Assembly: GCF_947179165.1 (NCBI RefSeq)
Contig: NC_077247.1
Span: 48,590,935-48,654,934 of the forward strand
DNA: 64,000 bases
Source: Solanum dulcamara
Lineage: Eukaryota > Streptophyta > Magnoliopsida > Solanales > Solanaceae
Reading direction: 5' to 3'
Shown: positions 1 through 12,252 of the stretch, one piece after another
How positions within the stretch are numbered: position 1 is the stretch's first letter
Layout: each line of letters opens with the position of its first letter
Position numbers and translations under genes: made by a program
Notes under the pieces: generated by a model
The model's input: the letters and a program-made list of their open reading frames with translations, nothing else
The model's database searches: none
Told to the model about the DNA's origin: nothing

Positions 1-29
1 TTTTTGCAACAACAAATAGTTTCATATGT

Positions 30-1100
30 CAATCAATATAATTAATCGAGAGGTTTAGATTACCTGTAGGCGTAGAAAACAAGTGAGGATACTTATCCTT
101 CATCTCTTCCTCGGCTTCCCAGGTCATCTCTTCTCTATTGTTATTTTGCCATAATACTTTGACGGAAGCCACATCCTTAGTACGTAACATTCTGACTTGG
201 CGATCAAGTATAGCTATAGGGTTTTCCTCGTAAGAAAGCTCCTCCATCACCTGGATATCATCCATGGGGAATACTTTAGAAGGATCACCAATGCATTTGC
301 GAAGCATCGACACGTGAAAAAAAAGGGTGCACTGCTTCCAAATCAGATGGTAGGTCCAACTCATATGCAACCTTGCCTATTCTACGAGTAACCTGATAAG
401 GGCCAATGTAGCGCGGGCTAAGCTTTCCTTTCTTACCGAATCTCATTACCCCCTTCATGGGTGACACCTTCAAAAATACCCAATCACTAACCTGAAACTC
501 TAAGGGTCGACGTCGATTATCTGCATATGATTTCTGTCAACTCTGGGCTGCTAATAACCTTTCCCGAATAAGCTTGACTTTATCAACAGCTTGTTGAATC
601 ATATCAGGTCCGATTAACTTAGCCTTACCAACATCAAACCAACCAATAGGTGACCTGCACTTCCTGCCATATAAAGCCTCATACGGTGCCATCTGAATGC
701 TAGAATGGTAGCTGTTATTATAGGCAAACTCAATAAGTGGCAAATGGTCATCCCAAGTACCTCTAAAGTCAATAATACAGGCCCGTAACATATTTTCTAG
801 CGTCTGAATAGTGCGTTCAGCTTGCCCATTAGTCTGAGGGTGAAATGTTGTACTAAGATTTATTTGTGTTCCCAATCCCTTCTGAAATGATCTCCAGAAG
901 CTAGCTATAAATTAAGCCCCTCTGTCTAAGATAATAGATATGGGAATCCCATGAAGTCTTACTATCTCTTTGATAAATAACCTCGCATAGTCCTCTATTG
1001 AATATGTAGTTCTAACTGAAAGAAAGTGGGTTGATTTTGTCAGCCTATCTACAATCACCCATATGGAATCATACTTCTGTGGAGTGCTAGGTAAGCCTGT
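30..1100 (-). pseudogene. Ty3-type integrase and chromodomain remnant
   Basis: Read on the minus strand from about 1100 downward, the translation follows a Ty3-type integrase core: a DRLTK-like stretch, an HGIP stretch, then a DRGA stretch, FHPQTNGQAERT and LIEFAYNNSYHSS. A KGVMRFGKKGKLSPRYIGPY segment follows and the end is chromodomain-like (ILDRQVR, TWEAEEE). It is broken. An in-frame TAA follows DRGA near 912, the linker between about 474 and 540 is interrupted, a frame change lies near 320, and a TGA abuts the upstream end near 1105, where homology stops abruptly. The N-terminal zinc-binding part and all of RT/RNase H are absent. It cannot encode a functional integrase. Confidence 0.85.
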
Positions 1101-1106
1101 AAAAAA

Positions 1107-4100
1107 AAATCATATTAATTGCTTCCCAATATTTTCTCAAGTGTTCTCTTAGTTAATTATGCCGTGCATAGACCTCCTCCGTTTGTCGACTCGCTTTAGT
1201 TCATTATAACGCACTCCAAGTTCTACTAGTAAATCGAAATTTCACCAGAGTAATATTTTGGTACTCCAATATTCTTTCTTTACCCTACTATGACAATCCG
1301 TATTCTGGAATCCTCGGCATCATGTGTAACTTTCTGACTTTGACTTGAAGGTCTTTAACTATCATTTGTTTTTACCTCTTGATCTTGATCTTTTGGGTTG
1401 GTTATCAATTAGTGTTAAGGCTCCTTCATCTTATAACCTTACCGTCATCCAGTAACCAGTAACCCGCCTATTCTGATTGTCTCGGTTAAGTCATTTCATA
1501 ATTTCCTTTACCCTAACTGGCAATATTTTAGGCATAATATCTTGAGTCATTTCTCTATTTTTGACTCAAACTTTTCTATTGCCCCTTTACTCTAATTTTC
1601 TCTTACTTCTCTTACCACACATACTATTGCAATCTTTATACGAATATGTGTAGGTGCTTAAATCAGCCCAGAAAATACCTAAATGTCGCCACGTTAGTCT
1701 TTATGCAGTCCCTATATTTTCTCTTACCTCTTTCAGTTGATATCAGGACTCACCTATGGCTTTTGCCCCCAATACTAATTATATCTCTATAGTTTTTCCT
1801 CAAACCATCTTATACTTTTCTTTGATGTATCCGGAATATTGCAATCGCATTGTGGTTACTAAATTCTTATTCTGCTTATCAAGTAATCACTTGATATCAC
1901 CCTTAGCATACCAATATTCATAGGCTGCATAACCAATCTTGTAGAATTTGTACAACGTGTATTCAATTCTAATCATAGTCTTTCCTTCTCTTGGCTTATT
2001 CTGCTATAAATTTCTTATTGTACTAACACTCACTTGCTGTCTATTTTGTCATACTTGCATCCCTTCCTTTACTTACTATTAAGTTTTCTCATATTCTACC
2101 ATATGAGAGATTTCTCTCCTTTGCTATTTGTATATCCCAATCTTATTAGCCGATAATTACGTTGCCAACATCTCAACCTCTAATCCAGTATAACCTTGCT
2201 ATCATTTATAATATCTTCGAGCTACTTGTTACTATTCTCATGTTGTATTCGTCCTTTTTATAAGCATCCATCTTTTGATGTCACACTATCCAAGATCTTT
2301 ACCAATAATTCTGAGCACCGTCTCAAATATCATCTTGGTTTTATTTTTCCATTTATTGCTGACTTTCAAATTTTTCTAACTTATTCCAGCATGGGATCTC
2401 ATATGAAATTTAGGTGTTCACCTTAACGTGTTGCAGTGTCAGTTAATTTCATTTTACAGTTATATTTTTCTCATCCACTTCCCCCCTTTAGGGTGTACCC
2501 ATAGCATTATCTATTTATATTCTACTCTATGTCCCCATTTCAAATTTTCAAATTCATGCGATTCTTTTCCAATACATTATCTCTGTCTTTCTTTATATCA
2601 TCAATAACTTAGATTACCCATGTACGAAACCTTAACACAATCACAAGGTGATGAGAATTTCCGATATATAGTACAAAATCTCGTCTGATAAATGGTACTC
2701 AAATGATATAATTAATGTAGCAATTCATTCAAAGCCACATTCCATTTATTCTAATCAGTAATTAGCTAGTGTTTATAATCGTTTTAAATTCTCTATTCGG
2801 TAGCACTTATATTCTAGTGATCAGTGTTCCAAGCTTTCTTATAACGCTATCTTTATCTCAATAGATATCACATGTTCCTCTAGTAAACTCACAATACATC
2901 CGTTATTTTTGCAAATCTACATTTCCTATCATCTAAGGATTTCACTATTTTTCGAGGTGAAGTCACATATACACAATACTCCTTTATGCCTTATACGCTT
3001 TCACCCTTGTCGTGTACCCAATACTAACTTTTAATCTTACTCAAAATCATATCCATTAGCCACTTTTCCGCTAGACTTTACTTATTTTCATAACGATTCT
3101 CATCATACTCACATTATATTCTGTTCTTACTCAATCCCATAGTGTAACACTTTTTAACCTTATTCACGATTTTTACTAAGGGTCAATTATACTCGGTGGA
3201 CTAAGCGTACTTAACCTTTTTGTAAATTATCCCTTAGTATCAAAATCCCTTTCGAATCATCCTAGCATTTCATGAACAACACATGAAATACATGATCCTG
3301 AATATTCCACAAGTTTATGTTTTCCATTCACCAGTTCCATCTCCAATTAATTGGTTAAGGACTAATAAAATGTTATCATAAGGCATTCTTCAACCACCAC
3401 CAAAAGGAAGCTAGAATCCAACGAGCACCACCGGACCTCTTAATGCTTGATGCACCTGGTTTACCTCCAAGGTTATTCTTAAATTTTGAATGAATTATTT
3501 AATTCACAAACTAATTGTTGAGTGCCTTGTACTTCTCAATGGAAGTAAAACTTAATTATGAGACGTATTTTTTTTTCCTTCAACAAAAGCTTCTTTTAAG
3601 GAAAACATGCGATTGGAAGTTATCTTGGTTCGTTTAAATCAATTCTAAATAGGTTTTTTCCGAAATAAAATTTCCCAAATAAAAATGGTGTCCCTTAATG
3701 ATGACATTGGGGTATTTCTTAACTCTTTACTACAACACAATAAATTTACCTCATGGTTATCAACCTTCAAAATATATTATGAACTTATGCCCCACTTTCT
3801 CTTCTTTTTTTTTTTTTTCTGAAAAAAAAAATGGGTAGAGTTTCCTCTGTATTTCTTACTATCCCAAAATTTGCACGCAGAAAATACCAACAATGCCTCA
3901 CAGGTTCAACATATATATATTCATATCATATCGCAGCCACACAGGGCACCCAATATCAACAACAGTATGAAAATGATGGACTTACCTCTTATTTCCGACT
4001 CGAACTGCACCTGTTACACTTTCATGTCTACTTTTTCTTTCAATTTTCAACTTTACATTTCAATCATACTTCAATATGCTTACCTTATCCACCATACCTC

Positions 4101-4365
4101 TTTCGCATCATTACTTACCCGTTTATTGTGTAGCTTCCAATATCATCAATCGTTTTCTTCTATCGATGTCGTTCTTCAGCTGAAATCAAAAGATAGAAAA
4201 AAAGAATTTCATGTCCTATGGCTGGGCTCTATCGCACGATCTTAGATATGAAAGAAAGGCAACGTCCTAAATGTCCTGTAGCCTCCTGTTTATAGATGTG
4301 TTGCACAACACACCGATAAACAAGACTCTACTAGACACGGTCTGTAAACACTCCGAGGATGAACT
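1107..4365 (-). other. Non-coding internal region of the left Ty3-type element
   Basis: No long ORF on either strand. The plus strand is rich in T, A and C and conspicuously poor in G. The part next to the primer site (about 4323-4350) resembles the corresponding leader of the complete element at about 20443-20472, which shows the two elements are related. Short plus-strand ORFs near 3831-4245 look like chance ORFs and match no family I recognise. Confidence 0.6.
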
Positions 4366-4377
4366 GCTCTGATACCA
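4366..4377 (-). other. Primer-binding site (initiator Met tRNA)
   Basis: The minus strand reads TGGTATCAGAGC, the usual plant initiator-Met primer site. It sits four bases internal to the LTR end at 4382, which fixes the element as minus strand. Confidence 0.9.
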
Positions 4378-4381
4378 CTTT

Positions 4382-7271
4382 TGTCACGACCTAGCCCCGT
4401 GACTAGTGTCCAAATTGGACCCTCGTATACACACATATTATCTATAGTCAATCGGCAATTAAGCATGATAAAGGATTATATGGGTAGCACGTTGTCTCAA
4501 ACTGTTACTTATATATATACTAAAATCACCTATTTCTTGGGGAGTCTTAATTGTCAAAAATAAGATAACATAATATGTAAGCCGACAAGGCTTCCATTCT
4601 GAATGTAAACGTCCAAAAACATAAGTCATACTAGTACACCGGACAACATCTATATACAACCCACTCATATGTCTACAGACCTCTAAGAGAATTAACAATA
4701 GCATATGACGGGACAAGGCCCCGTCGTACCCCTAAATACACAAATATATACATTATAAGGATTAGTACCCAAAGTTTGGGCTCCGAGACAATGGAGCACT
4801 TCAAACCCGTTGAGTAGGATCCTAAGTTGGCGGCTCTCCAAAATGAGTATTTGTACCTGCAGGCATGAAATGCAGCCCCCCGAACAAAAGGGGGTCAGTA
4901 CGAACTATGTACTGAGTATATAAAGCATAAAATACCGTAAAGGAGATCACATCTGAAATAAAGATTCAGGAGTCAAGTATCATAATCAATAAATCACTGT
5001 ACCTATGTCTTATAAAATGAAGACATGCATATCATCATCATATATCGTACCTGGCCCGTTATGGGACTCGGTATCACAATTATATCAATATATCGTCATA
5101 TGTATATATATACCATACCCGGCCCTCTAGCAAGGAACTCGGTGAATAGAGTAGTGTACACTGATACCGTACCCGGCCCATTATGGGACTCGGTGCCATA
5201 ATCATATCGTCATATCATTATAATATCATATTATCATATCACGTACCCGGCCCTCTAGTAAGGGACTCGGTGAATAATGTAGTGGAATCCATACATGATA
5301 ACATACCCGGCCTATCGTAGGACTCGGTGAATAATACCATAACAGCATGCACGAATAAGATATCATTAGCAACCTTGTGAAATTTAATCATTATCGGAGA
5401 CTTAATAGAATAAGCAAAACAGACCATCATTTGAAAACCAAGACAATAGTCATTATAAATCACACTAATTATGGATTATACTAAAATATGAATTATACCA
5501 CAACATGAGTTATACCAACTAGGATGGCTGGAATTATACACATGAGTCAAGACATAACAATATAAATTTTGAAAATCAAGAACGGTAGCCATCCGAGTAT
5601 ATCTACGAATAAGAGTTTCTTTGGAATTTAAGCATACGTCATTCGTTCGTTTCATATGGATCATGCCAAAAGAAGAAAATGTTAACTTTACATACCTTTA
5701 GCGTTTATACGTATATGTTGTCCAATATTGTCTCAACCTATATTAAAACGTTAAGCACTATGATTAAGCTATGGACAAGAATAAAACGTAGTCTATCGTT
5801 AGTAGGTTATTTCTAAAAAAAATTGGACAGCACCTCCCCTATACCGCTCACTTTTCCCACTTTCAAACCAGCCATATAATCATCAACCAACATCAACAAT
5901 CCAAAATATTGACACAAAATAAGATTTATTATTCATGTTACCAAAGCAGTAAATTCGGAAAGTCAAGTACCTCACGTTGTATCTAAATTTTGAAAATGAA
6001 AACGGCAAAACTGGACTTTATAACCTTCATAAAACATTTATATCTCTGTCTTAAGTTTCCAATGCAAAAGAAATCAACTCAAAATTCATTTTCTACAAAG
6101 AGATATCATCAAAATACGAACAGCTATACATGAAGGAATTTTCAATCCAGAATCTGGACAGAATTTGTCTTATGATTCATGCTCAGTTTTTGACATAATA
6201 ACAGCAGATATAGACTAAGACATAAACATAAGAGTTGTAGGTACGTGTATTATCTTTCCAAAACATGTTTAATATCTAAAATCGAAGGTCTACACAATGA
6301 GATATTCCAGAATTACTACCAGCTACTCAATTCCAAAAACGGGTTTGAACATTCAAAATCTTCATACACCTTTTTCCTCCAAATTCAAGAACAACAACTC
6401 ATCAACAACATCAAAACAATATCAACCATTATTATACATCATCACTAACCTAATTTCATCCATTTAATCTACCTAAAACAACCCTTTAACCCATAAATCT
6501 CAACAAATCACCAAACTAGTTTATAACACTATTTTCTCCGTTCTAATCCGTTAAAACTCTAACTAAACTTGTTAACAATGAAAAGGAGACTTTAATATTA
6601 CCTTGAATTTGCAGCACCACATAAAATCTTCTCCTTATTGGTTGATTTCTAGCTCAAATTGAAGCCAACACGACGTACAACAATTTTCTCTTCATGAGCT
6701 TCGGATTTCGGGACTTAATTTTGGTCGGATTTGGGATTTTTCTCAAGAACTCCCTTTCTCTCTCTCTTTGGAAATTTCCAGAATTATGTGATCTTTGTAT
6801 GAAGGAATAGTTACAAAAAATCAGATTTAATTTTATGGGTATTGGGCCTGACCCGAATTAGAATTGGGTTGGGCCGAATTCACTATTTAGTTTGGACTGT
6901 CAGATTTAAAACGTCTATATCTTATTACTCCGATATCACATTTCGTCCCACGACCTATGGTTGGAAAGATATTTCAATTATCTACAACTTTCATGTTGAG
7001 AGTTTTCCCAAATTCTCAAATTATAAAGAGGTTATGGCCTCCCGAAGTCAGCTTACCCGAAACGTAACTTTAAGAAAAACATATTTGATGGCTTCTATTT
7101 TGATTCGGCTTAAGGGTCCTTCTTGAGATGTATTTTACTACACATAATTTATTCATATAACTTGGCATCTACAACAAATCATGTCCTTTTAAAAATTCAA
7201 AATTAAAAGCCCTTGAATTTATAATCGTTAGCTTACGAATAATCCAAAATGCAAAAATACGGAATGTAACA
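4382..7271 (-). repeat. 5' LTR of the left Ty3-type element (2.9 kb)
   Basis: Bounded by TGTCACGACC at 4382 and ATGTAACA ending at 7271, so the minus strand reads TGTTACAT...GTGACA, a proper TG...CA LTR. Length 2890 bp. Contains a five-copy tandem motif at 5046-5330. The minus-strand ends resemble those of the complete element at 14384-22778. The partner LTR is outside the window, so age cannot be estimated. Confidence 0.85.
5046..5335. repeat. Five-copy tandem motif inside the LTR
   Basis: Copies begin near 5046, 5114, 5168, 5242 and 5302. Each reads approximately CGTACCCGGCCC, a short variable spacer, then GGGACTCGGT. Two variants alternate: one with a CCCATTATGGG palindrome and one with CCTCTAGYAAGG. 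The array sits about 0.66 kb from the primer-site end of the LTR, close to where the other large-LTR element carries a different four-copy array. Confidence 0.8.
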
Positions 7272-7392
7272 CAACATATAAATATTCACAAAAGAATATC
7301 TTCCTTCTACATGTTAAGATTCTCTTTTGTATAGTGAATATAGTTGAAGACTCCTTCTTTCACTACTACACACTACAATACTTTATCACACT
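7272..7392. other. AT-rich spacer between LTR and MITE
   Basis: Only short AT-rich sequence between the LTR end and the MITE target duplication. No gene seen. Confidence 0.6.
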
Positions 7393-7401
7393 TAACATAT
7401 T

Positions 7402-7799
7402 GAGATAAGTGTCAAAAACACATCTAAACTATCATCTTTTTTGAGTTTCATATCTAAACTATTGAGAGTGTGAGTTTCATACCCAAACTATCACTTATCA
7501 GTTTGAGAAACGCACATCAGTAGTGTGTGTAATACACTCGCTCTACTCTCTCTATTTTTTGAATTTTTTTTGCCACATGACTAAAATATTATATATTGAT
7601 AAAAATTAAATACACTATTAATATTAGTTAAAAGTTAAAACTAAAGTATTTCTATCCCAAAAAAAAGAAATTATTTTTAAAAAAATGATTTTTTTTTTTA
7701 AAAAAGTTTAAAATATTTTTCTCACTCATGTGTATGTATCTAACACAAAACGAGAAAAAAAAATTGGAAGAGGAGGGTTAGGTGTGGCGGGATAGAATT

Positions 7800-7840
<41 letters not shown>

Positions 7841-8281
7841 CTAAATTATTATTTGAAGGGGAGAGGGAAGATGAAGTAATAATTTTTTTTAAAAAAAAAT
7901 TTATAAAAGAAATTTTAAAAAAAAAATTGAGGGGAGGGGGAGTATGGTGAGAAAAAGTGGTGGAGTGGGTAATAAAAATATTTTATATTTTTTTTAGGGT
8001 GAGATAGTAATACTTTAATATTTAATTTTAACTAATTCTAAGAATTTATTTAATTCTTGTCTAGGTGAAGTTTTTTGTCTATGTGGAGTGTGATGTGACA
8101 ATTTTTTTTAAATGAAGGAGAGAGTGTAACATACATACCATGGTAAGAGTGGAATAAAAGAGAGATGTGTGTTTCTCAAACTAAAAAGTAATAGTTTAGA
8201 TATGAAACTCACTCTCTCAATAGCTTAGGTACAAAACACAAAAAAGATGGATAGTTTAGGTGCGTTTTTGACACTTATCTC
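7402..8281. mobile_element. Mutator-like fold-back MITE, copy 1
   Basis: Ends are GAGATAAGTGTC at 7402 and its exact reverse complement finishing at 8281. It is flanked by a perfect 9-bp duplication, taacatatt, at 7393-7401 and 8282-8290. A 9-bp duplication is typical of Mutator-like elements. The arms stay complementary with mismatches for roughly 300 bp, so a transcript would fold into a long hairpin. The centre holds a (TA)n run near 7806-7837 and purine-rich tracts. No transposase ORF, so non-autonomous. A second copy in opposite orientation is at about 52431-53556. Confidence 0.85.
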
Positions 8282-10138
8282 TAACATATTTCTTCTTATC
8301 TTTTTTGTCATATTCTTCACAAAGGAAGAAACACCACTATTTATATGTGATGAATTCTTTCTTGTCTTGAATAGAAATAAAATGGATAATAATGTAGGTA
8401 AATGAATAGTCAAAAGTTACATAAATTAGAAGGCATAATGAGGTAGAATAAATAGTGAATAATAAGTTAGGGGTTACAAGGAAAATTATAGCCTATTTCT
8501 ACCATTAACTCATATGAGTAATTAGGCATAAAATGCCATTCACTATGTGGTACTTAGGCTCATAATACCCTACGAACATACTAAAACGCAGCACACAATT
8601 TGATCATCATTTCAGAAATATTTAATATTTAATATTAAAATGCTGCTCCAACATTTCCAAATAAGATAAAAAAGAAGCAGAGAAGAGGAAGTCAAGTTTG
8701 CCGATCCTGAACGTGGAAAAAGCAGTTGACATATAGGCATGGTGCTAAGTGCGGATGCATTTTTTATTTTTATTTTTGGTTTCCTTTCGATATGTGGAGT
8801 TCCGATTAAATTCAAATTATACACTGTAGAATTCATTTAGAGGTGACGCTTCCAATAAAATTTTCTCCGGATTGCGCACTGCAAAGTCCATTCGGATGTG
8901 GCGCTTCAAATAGAAATTTCTCCATACCATAGGCTCGAATCCGAGACATTTGGTTAAGAATGAAACAATTTCACTACTACACTACAAGCCCGTTTGGATT
9001 GTCTTATAAGTTGGCAGACATTTTGTGCTTAAAATTAGCCCAATAAATAATTGAGTTTGTTTGAATTGATTTATTTTAAGCAATTTATAAGTAAAAAACA
9101 TAAGTTGGATCCATATTGGTGGGTAGATGCAATTTATTTTCAAATGAAAACACAACTCTCACACCCTACTATAAGTCAAGATGTAGTCAACCTAATGCTC
9201 CAAAATTTATGCTGGTTTTTATATTTGGACAGTGTTTGTCTGAATTGAAAAGACTGAACCCCACATACAAAAATGACTATACATTAGAAGGGTGTTCAAT
9301 CGGACATTATTTACGTGAAAAAATTTACCATACAGATTACATATTATTTTTATACAAATATATTAAATTGTGAGAATATTCTTAACGAAATTCTTAATTG
9401 TGTCACTTGTTGGCACTCTATTATATATATGCCACGATTTCTGTTTCTACTTATGCAGCTAAGACACCAGTTATAATTCGCCAAAATCTTATTAATTGAG
9501 TGAAAATGTGTGCGTGTAAAATAATAATTAAAAAAAGAAGAAGATAACTTAGAATGCAATTAAAATAGAGACGCAATAGAGAAAATAGTAAATTTAGAAA
9601 AAGTGCATCTTGTAAGCCAGATTATCAAATTACTATAGTTTCATCGGTCTAAATTTGAACAAGTTTTAGGAACTTGAATTGGGGTATATAGTTGGTGGCA
9701 ATATAATATTAGATGGATTCAATCCATTAACAATCTTAAATATCATCCGTAGGTCCTCTCACTTTCATTGCTAAATACATATTCCTTCCTGTTCAAAATA
9801 AATAATTTTTTGACATTTTCTCTATGTTTCAAAATAAATGAATTTTTTAAAATTTAAAGATGCACTTTTTTACCCCTTCAAAATCATCTTCTTTTAATAG
9901 ATTTTTCAACTATCTCTAGTTTTAAGAAAAAAATTGAGAATAAACAAAAAGTAATGTTGAAAAACTACCTTTAATTAATGTCATTAACCAATTTTTTCAA
10001 GTGATGTGTCCCACGCCCACCCCAAAAATTCAATAGTATTTTGAAATAGAAAAAATATTTCAAAGAATGATTGAGACCCCAAAGGCATTTTACATTGAAA
10101 AAAAGAACGATATCACTAACAACAACTTTTTTAAGCAA

Positions 10139-10526
10139 TACTCCCTCTATTTTATATTAACTGAATTATTAAAGTAATGCATACATATTAAAAAAATTAT
10201 TTAAAGACAAAAATTGAACTATATTTTTCTCTATTACCCTTTTGTTTAATTAATCTTATAGAGATGATTAAATGTGAAATCATAAATATAAATAGTCTTT
10301 TATTGGAGTATAACTTTGTAAGTAGTGTAGTTTAACTCCTAGAAAATTACAAAACTTAATTAATGAAAAGGGTAAACATTAAAAAAAATTTAAATATTTC
10401 TCTTAAACTTTGAACAATTTAATTATTTTAAACAATAAAAAAAACTCTAAAAATTTAATTAATATAAAATAAAGAAAATATATCATACCCCAAAAATTCA
10501 ATATTACTTTGGAAGGGAGGGAGTAT
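10139..10526. mobile_element. MITE with ATACTCCCTC ends
   Basis: Terminal inverted ends ATACTCCCTC at 10139 and GAGGGAGTAT finishing near 10525, with further inner complementarity. The 'ctccctc' terminus is common in plant MITEs. No ORF. Flanking direct repeats complicate target-site assignment. Confidence 0.5.
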
Positions 10527-11244
10527 TTCAAAAGAATGATTGAGACCCAGAGGCATTTTACACTAAAACAACGAAATAAATTGGTTGTCATAATTGAGAA
10601 TGCATGTGACACAAAAGGAACATTTTAGTGTGCAATAAAAGAAAAACGAGTCTTTATTCTATGCACGATTCCATAATGTTTTGGATATTTACAAAATAAA
10701 GAGAAGACATGCTTTTCCTAAATGGATTTGAACCAATAATATTAATCCCCACGTGATTTTAATGTAAACATGATTATAAAAATTGCTTTAAGATAACTTT
10801 AGTATCGTCTTTTCTTTTGCTTCCACTTAAAATAATCTTTATGCTTATTGTAATTGTCAATCAATGTACTCTCCACTATACAGTTTGAAATTAAAAAAAT
10901 CTGCTTTGACATATATACCCCTACCTCTTTTTTTATTGAAAAAGAAAATATCTCTATGCAATAGAAGGAAAGAAAATATACAAAAGAAGAAATAGATTTT
11001 TAAAAAGAATGTAAACTGATTACCGATCCAATAATATCTTGCAACTTACTTATACTCATTTACATTAATTTTTACTTGTTCATTATAATGAGAATAAATA
11101 TTTATTTTAAAAATTAAAAAATAATTTACCACGTTATATTTATTTTACTCATATTATTAAGCTATTCATTCCTAATATACATTTTTTTTTCTTCAAAATA
11201 GTGAATTTATCATATATGAAAGTGATATAGTAAGCTTAATAATT

Positions 11245-11485
11245 ACTTTTTCTGTCTCAATTTATATACAACACTTTTTTTTTAGTTTTTTTAAAAAAGA
11301 ATGTCATATGTCTATAATTAAAAATAATTTAATTTTAATTTTTTTTTACCTTTGATAAAATGATTTATAATCACATAAAATGGTCAATGAATATTTTAAA
11401 CGAAAATTTTCAAAACTCTTGTCTTCTTGTTAAAATTTATGTCAAGTTAAATAGTGTTACATAATTTGAAAAAGAAAGAATACTT
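11245..11485. mobile_element. Short MITE remnant
   Basis: Left end reads about CTTTTTCTGTCTCAATTTAT and right end about ACATAATTTGAAAAAGAAAG, imperfect inverted ends around AT-rich sequence, with an inner ACACTTTTTTT / AGTGTTAC correspondence. No ORF. Confidence 0.4.
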
Positions 11486-11888
11486 TTTAAAAAAGTGCAT
11501 CAAGTTTTATTTTTTTTATTTCTCACTCGGTATTCGAAGCTTGTAGAGTTGTGACTAAATTCGAATCGCGCATTGCAGAGCTCATTTTATAGTGGCGCTC
11601 TCAACATAACTTTTTGTATATTCAGAGATCAAATTCAAGACATCTAATTAAAGGTGAAATAGTCTTACATCTGTATCACAATTTATGTTGGTTGTGTCAA
11701 GTTAAATATGAACCATTAAAAATGAACAAAAGAAGTAATATATGTTGAAAAAAGTAAATGAACACTACATGATGACAAGGTCAATATCGTCAACACAATT
11801 TCGTAGATTTAATAATAGAGATAAAGATAAGGAATGGCACATAATGTAAATTTGTTTAAAGCAAGGGGCAATATTAACAACTCAGATG

Positions 11889-11897
11889 TATATATAG
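11889..11897 (+). promoter_or_regulatory. Probable TATA box of the small gene at 12040
   Basis: TATATATAG lies about 145 bases upstream of the ATG at 12040, at a reasonable distance for a leader of about 120 bases. Positional inference only. Confidence 0.4.
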
Positions 11898-12039
11898 GTG
11901 GTCCATTTGCATCTTTCAAATCAGCAAAACAAATTAAAGCAAACCCAAGCAATTAAGCTACCGCCGGCAACTCAGTCACCCAACTTTACCGGAGATCCAA
12001 TAGTCAGTACCAGTAAAATCACATCGGAGAATTTCAAAG

Positions 12040-12252
12040 ATGGACGGAGCAAGAAAAGAGATGATGATGATGAATGGAGGAAACATGTCAAGAAGGGAGG
12101 AATATGGGCGACCAATTCCAAAAAGAGGGCAAGTGAAAGTCACCATAGTGTTGGGATTAGCTCACTCTTTGTCTTCTATTTTCTCCACCGGTGACCGATC
12201 TCAGTCTTGCCAGAGAACAACCCCATCTCCCCTGAGCGATGGAGTGAATTAA
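12040..12252 (+). CDS. Small uncharacterised plant protein (70 aa)
   Basis: Single-exon ORF of 70 codons ending TAA. The protein starts with a Met-rich stretch, then RREEYGRPIPKRGQVKVTIV and a short hydrophobic stretch (LGLAHSLSSIF), and ends in a Ser/Thr-rich tail. The basic RPIPKRGQVK segment looks like a conserved motif of small plant proteins, but I cannot name a family. Support comes from the TATA box at 11889, a leader richer in GC than its surroundings, and a local jump in coding-like composition within very AT-rich DNA. A competing 98-codon ORF at 11898-12194 in another frame starts close to the predicted transcription start and has less protein-like composition, so I prefer this one. 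The function is unknown. Confidence 0.55.
   Translation: MDGARKEMMMMNGGNMSRREEYGRPIPKRGQVKVTIVLGLAHSLSSIFSTGDRSQSCQRTTPSPLSDGVN

Larger units (their letters stand above)
1..7271 (-). mobile_element. Large-LTR Ty3-type (chromovirus-like) retrotransposon, left part outside window
   Basis: Minus-strand element. Its 5' LTR lies at 4382-7271, the initiator-Met primer site at 4366-4377, and an integrase/chromodomain remnant at about 30-1100. The 3' LTR must lie left of base 1. Between the integrase remnant and the primer site (about 1107-4365) there are no long ORFs and the plus strand is poor in G, so protease, reverse transcriptase, RNase H and most of gag are missing or unrecognisable. The long LTR and the chromodomain-like C-terminus suggest the Tekay/Del lineage; that lineage call is inference. 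Confidence 0.85.
8291..11880. other. Intergenic, repeat remnants only
   Basis: AT-rich with no supported gene. It contains a Solanaceae-type repeat fragment at about 8830-8960 (GTGGCGCTT followed by TCTCC; a diverged copy lies at 11535-11670), a fragment beginning AGCCCGTTTGGATTG at about 8988 that also occurs near 36997, a MITE-like unit at 10139-10526 and another at about 11245-11485. Direct repeats of about 100 bp occur at 10019-10110 and 10486-10585. Confidence 0.55.

Noticed and set aside
4381..4716. Two overlapping ORFs at the start of the left LTR
   Set aside because: They lie inside LTR sequence with no retroelement or host similarity.
11898..12194. 98-codon ORF overlapping the small gene
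   Set aside because: Its start lies close to the TATA box, its composition is unlike a folded protein, and the overlapping 70-codon frame has a more protein-like core.
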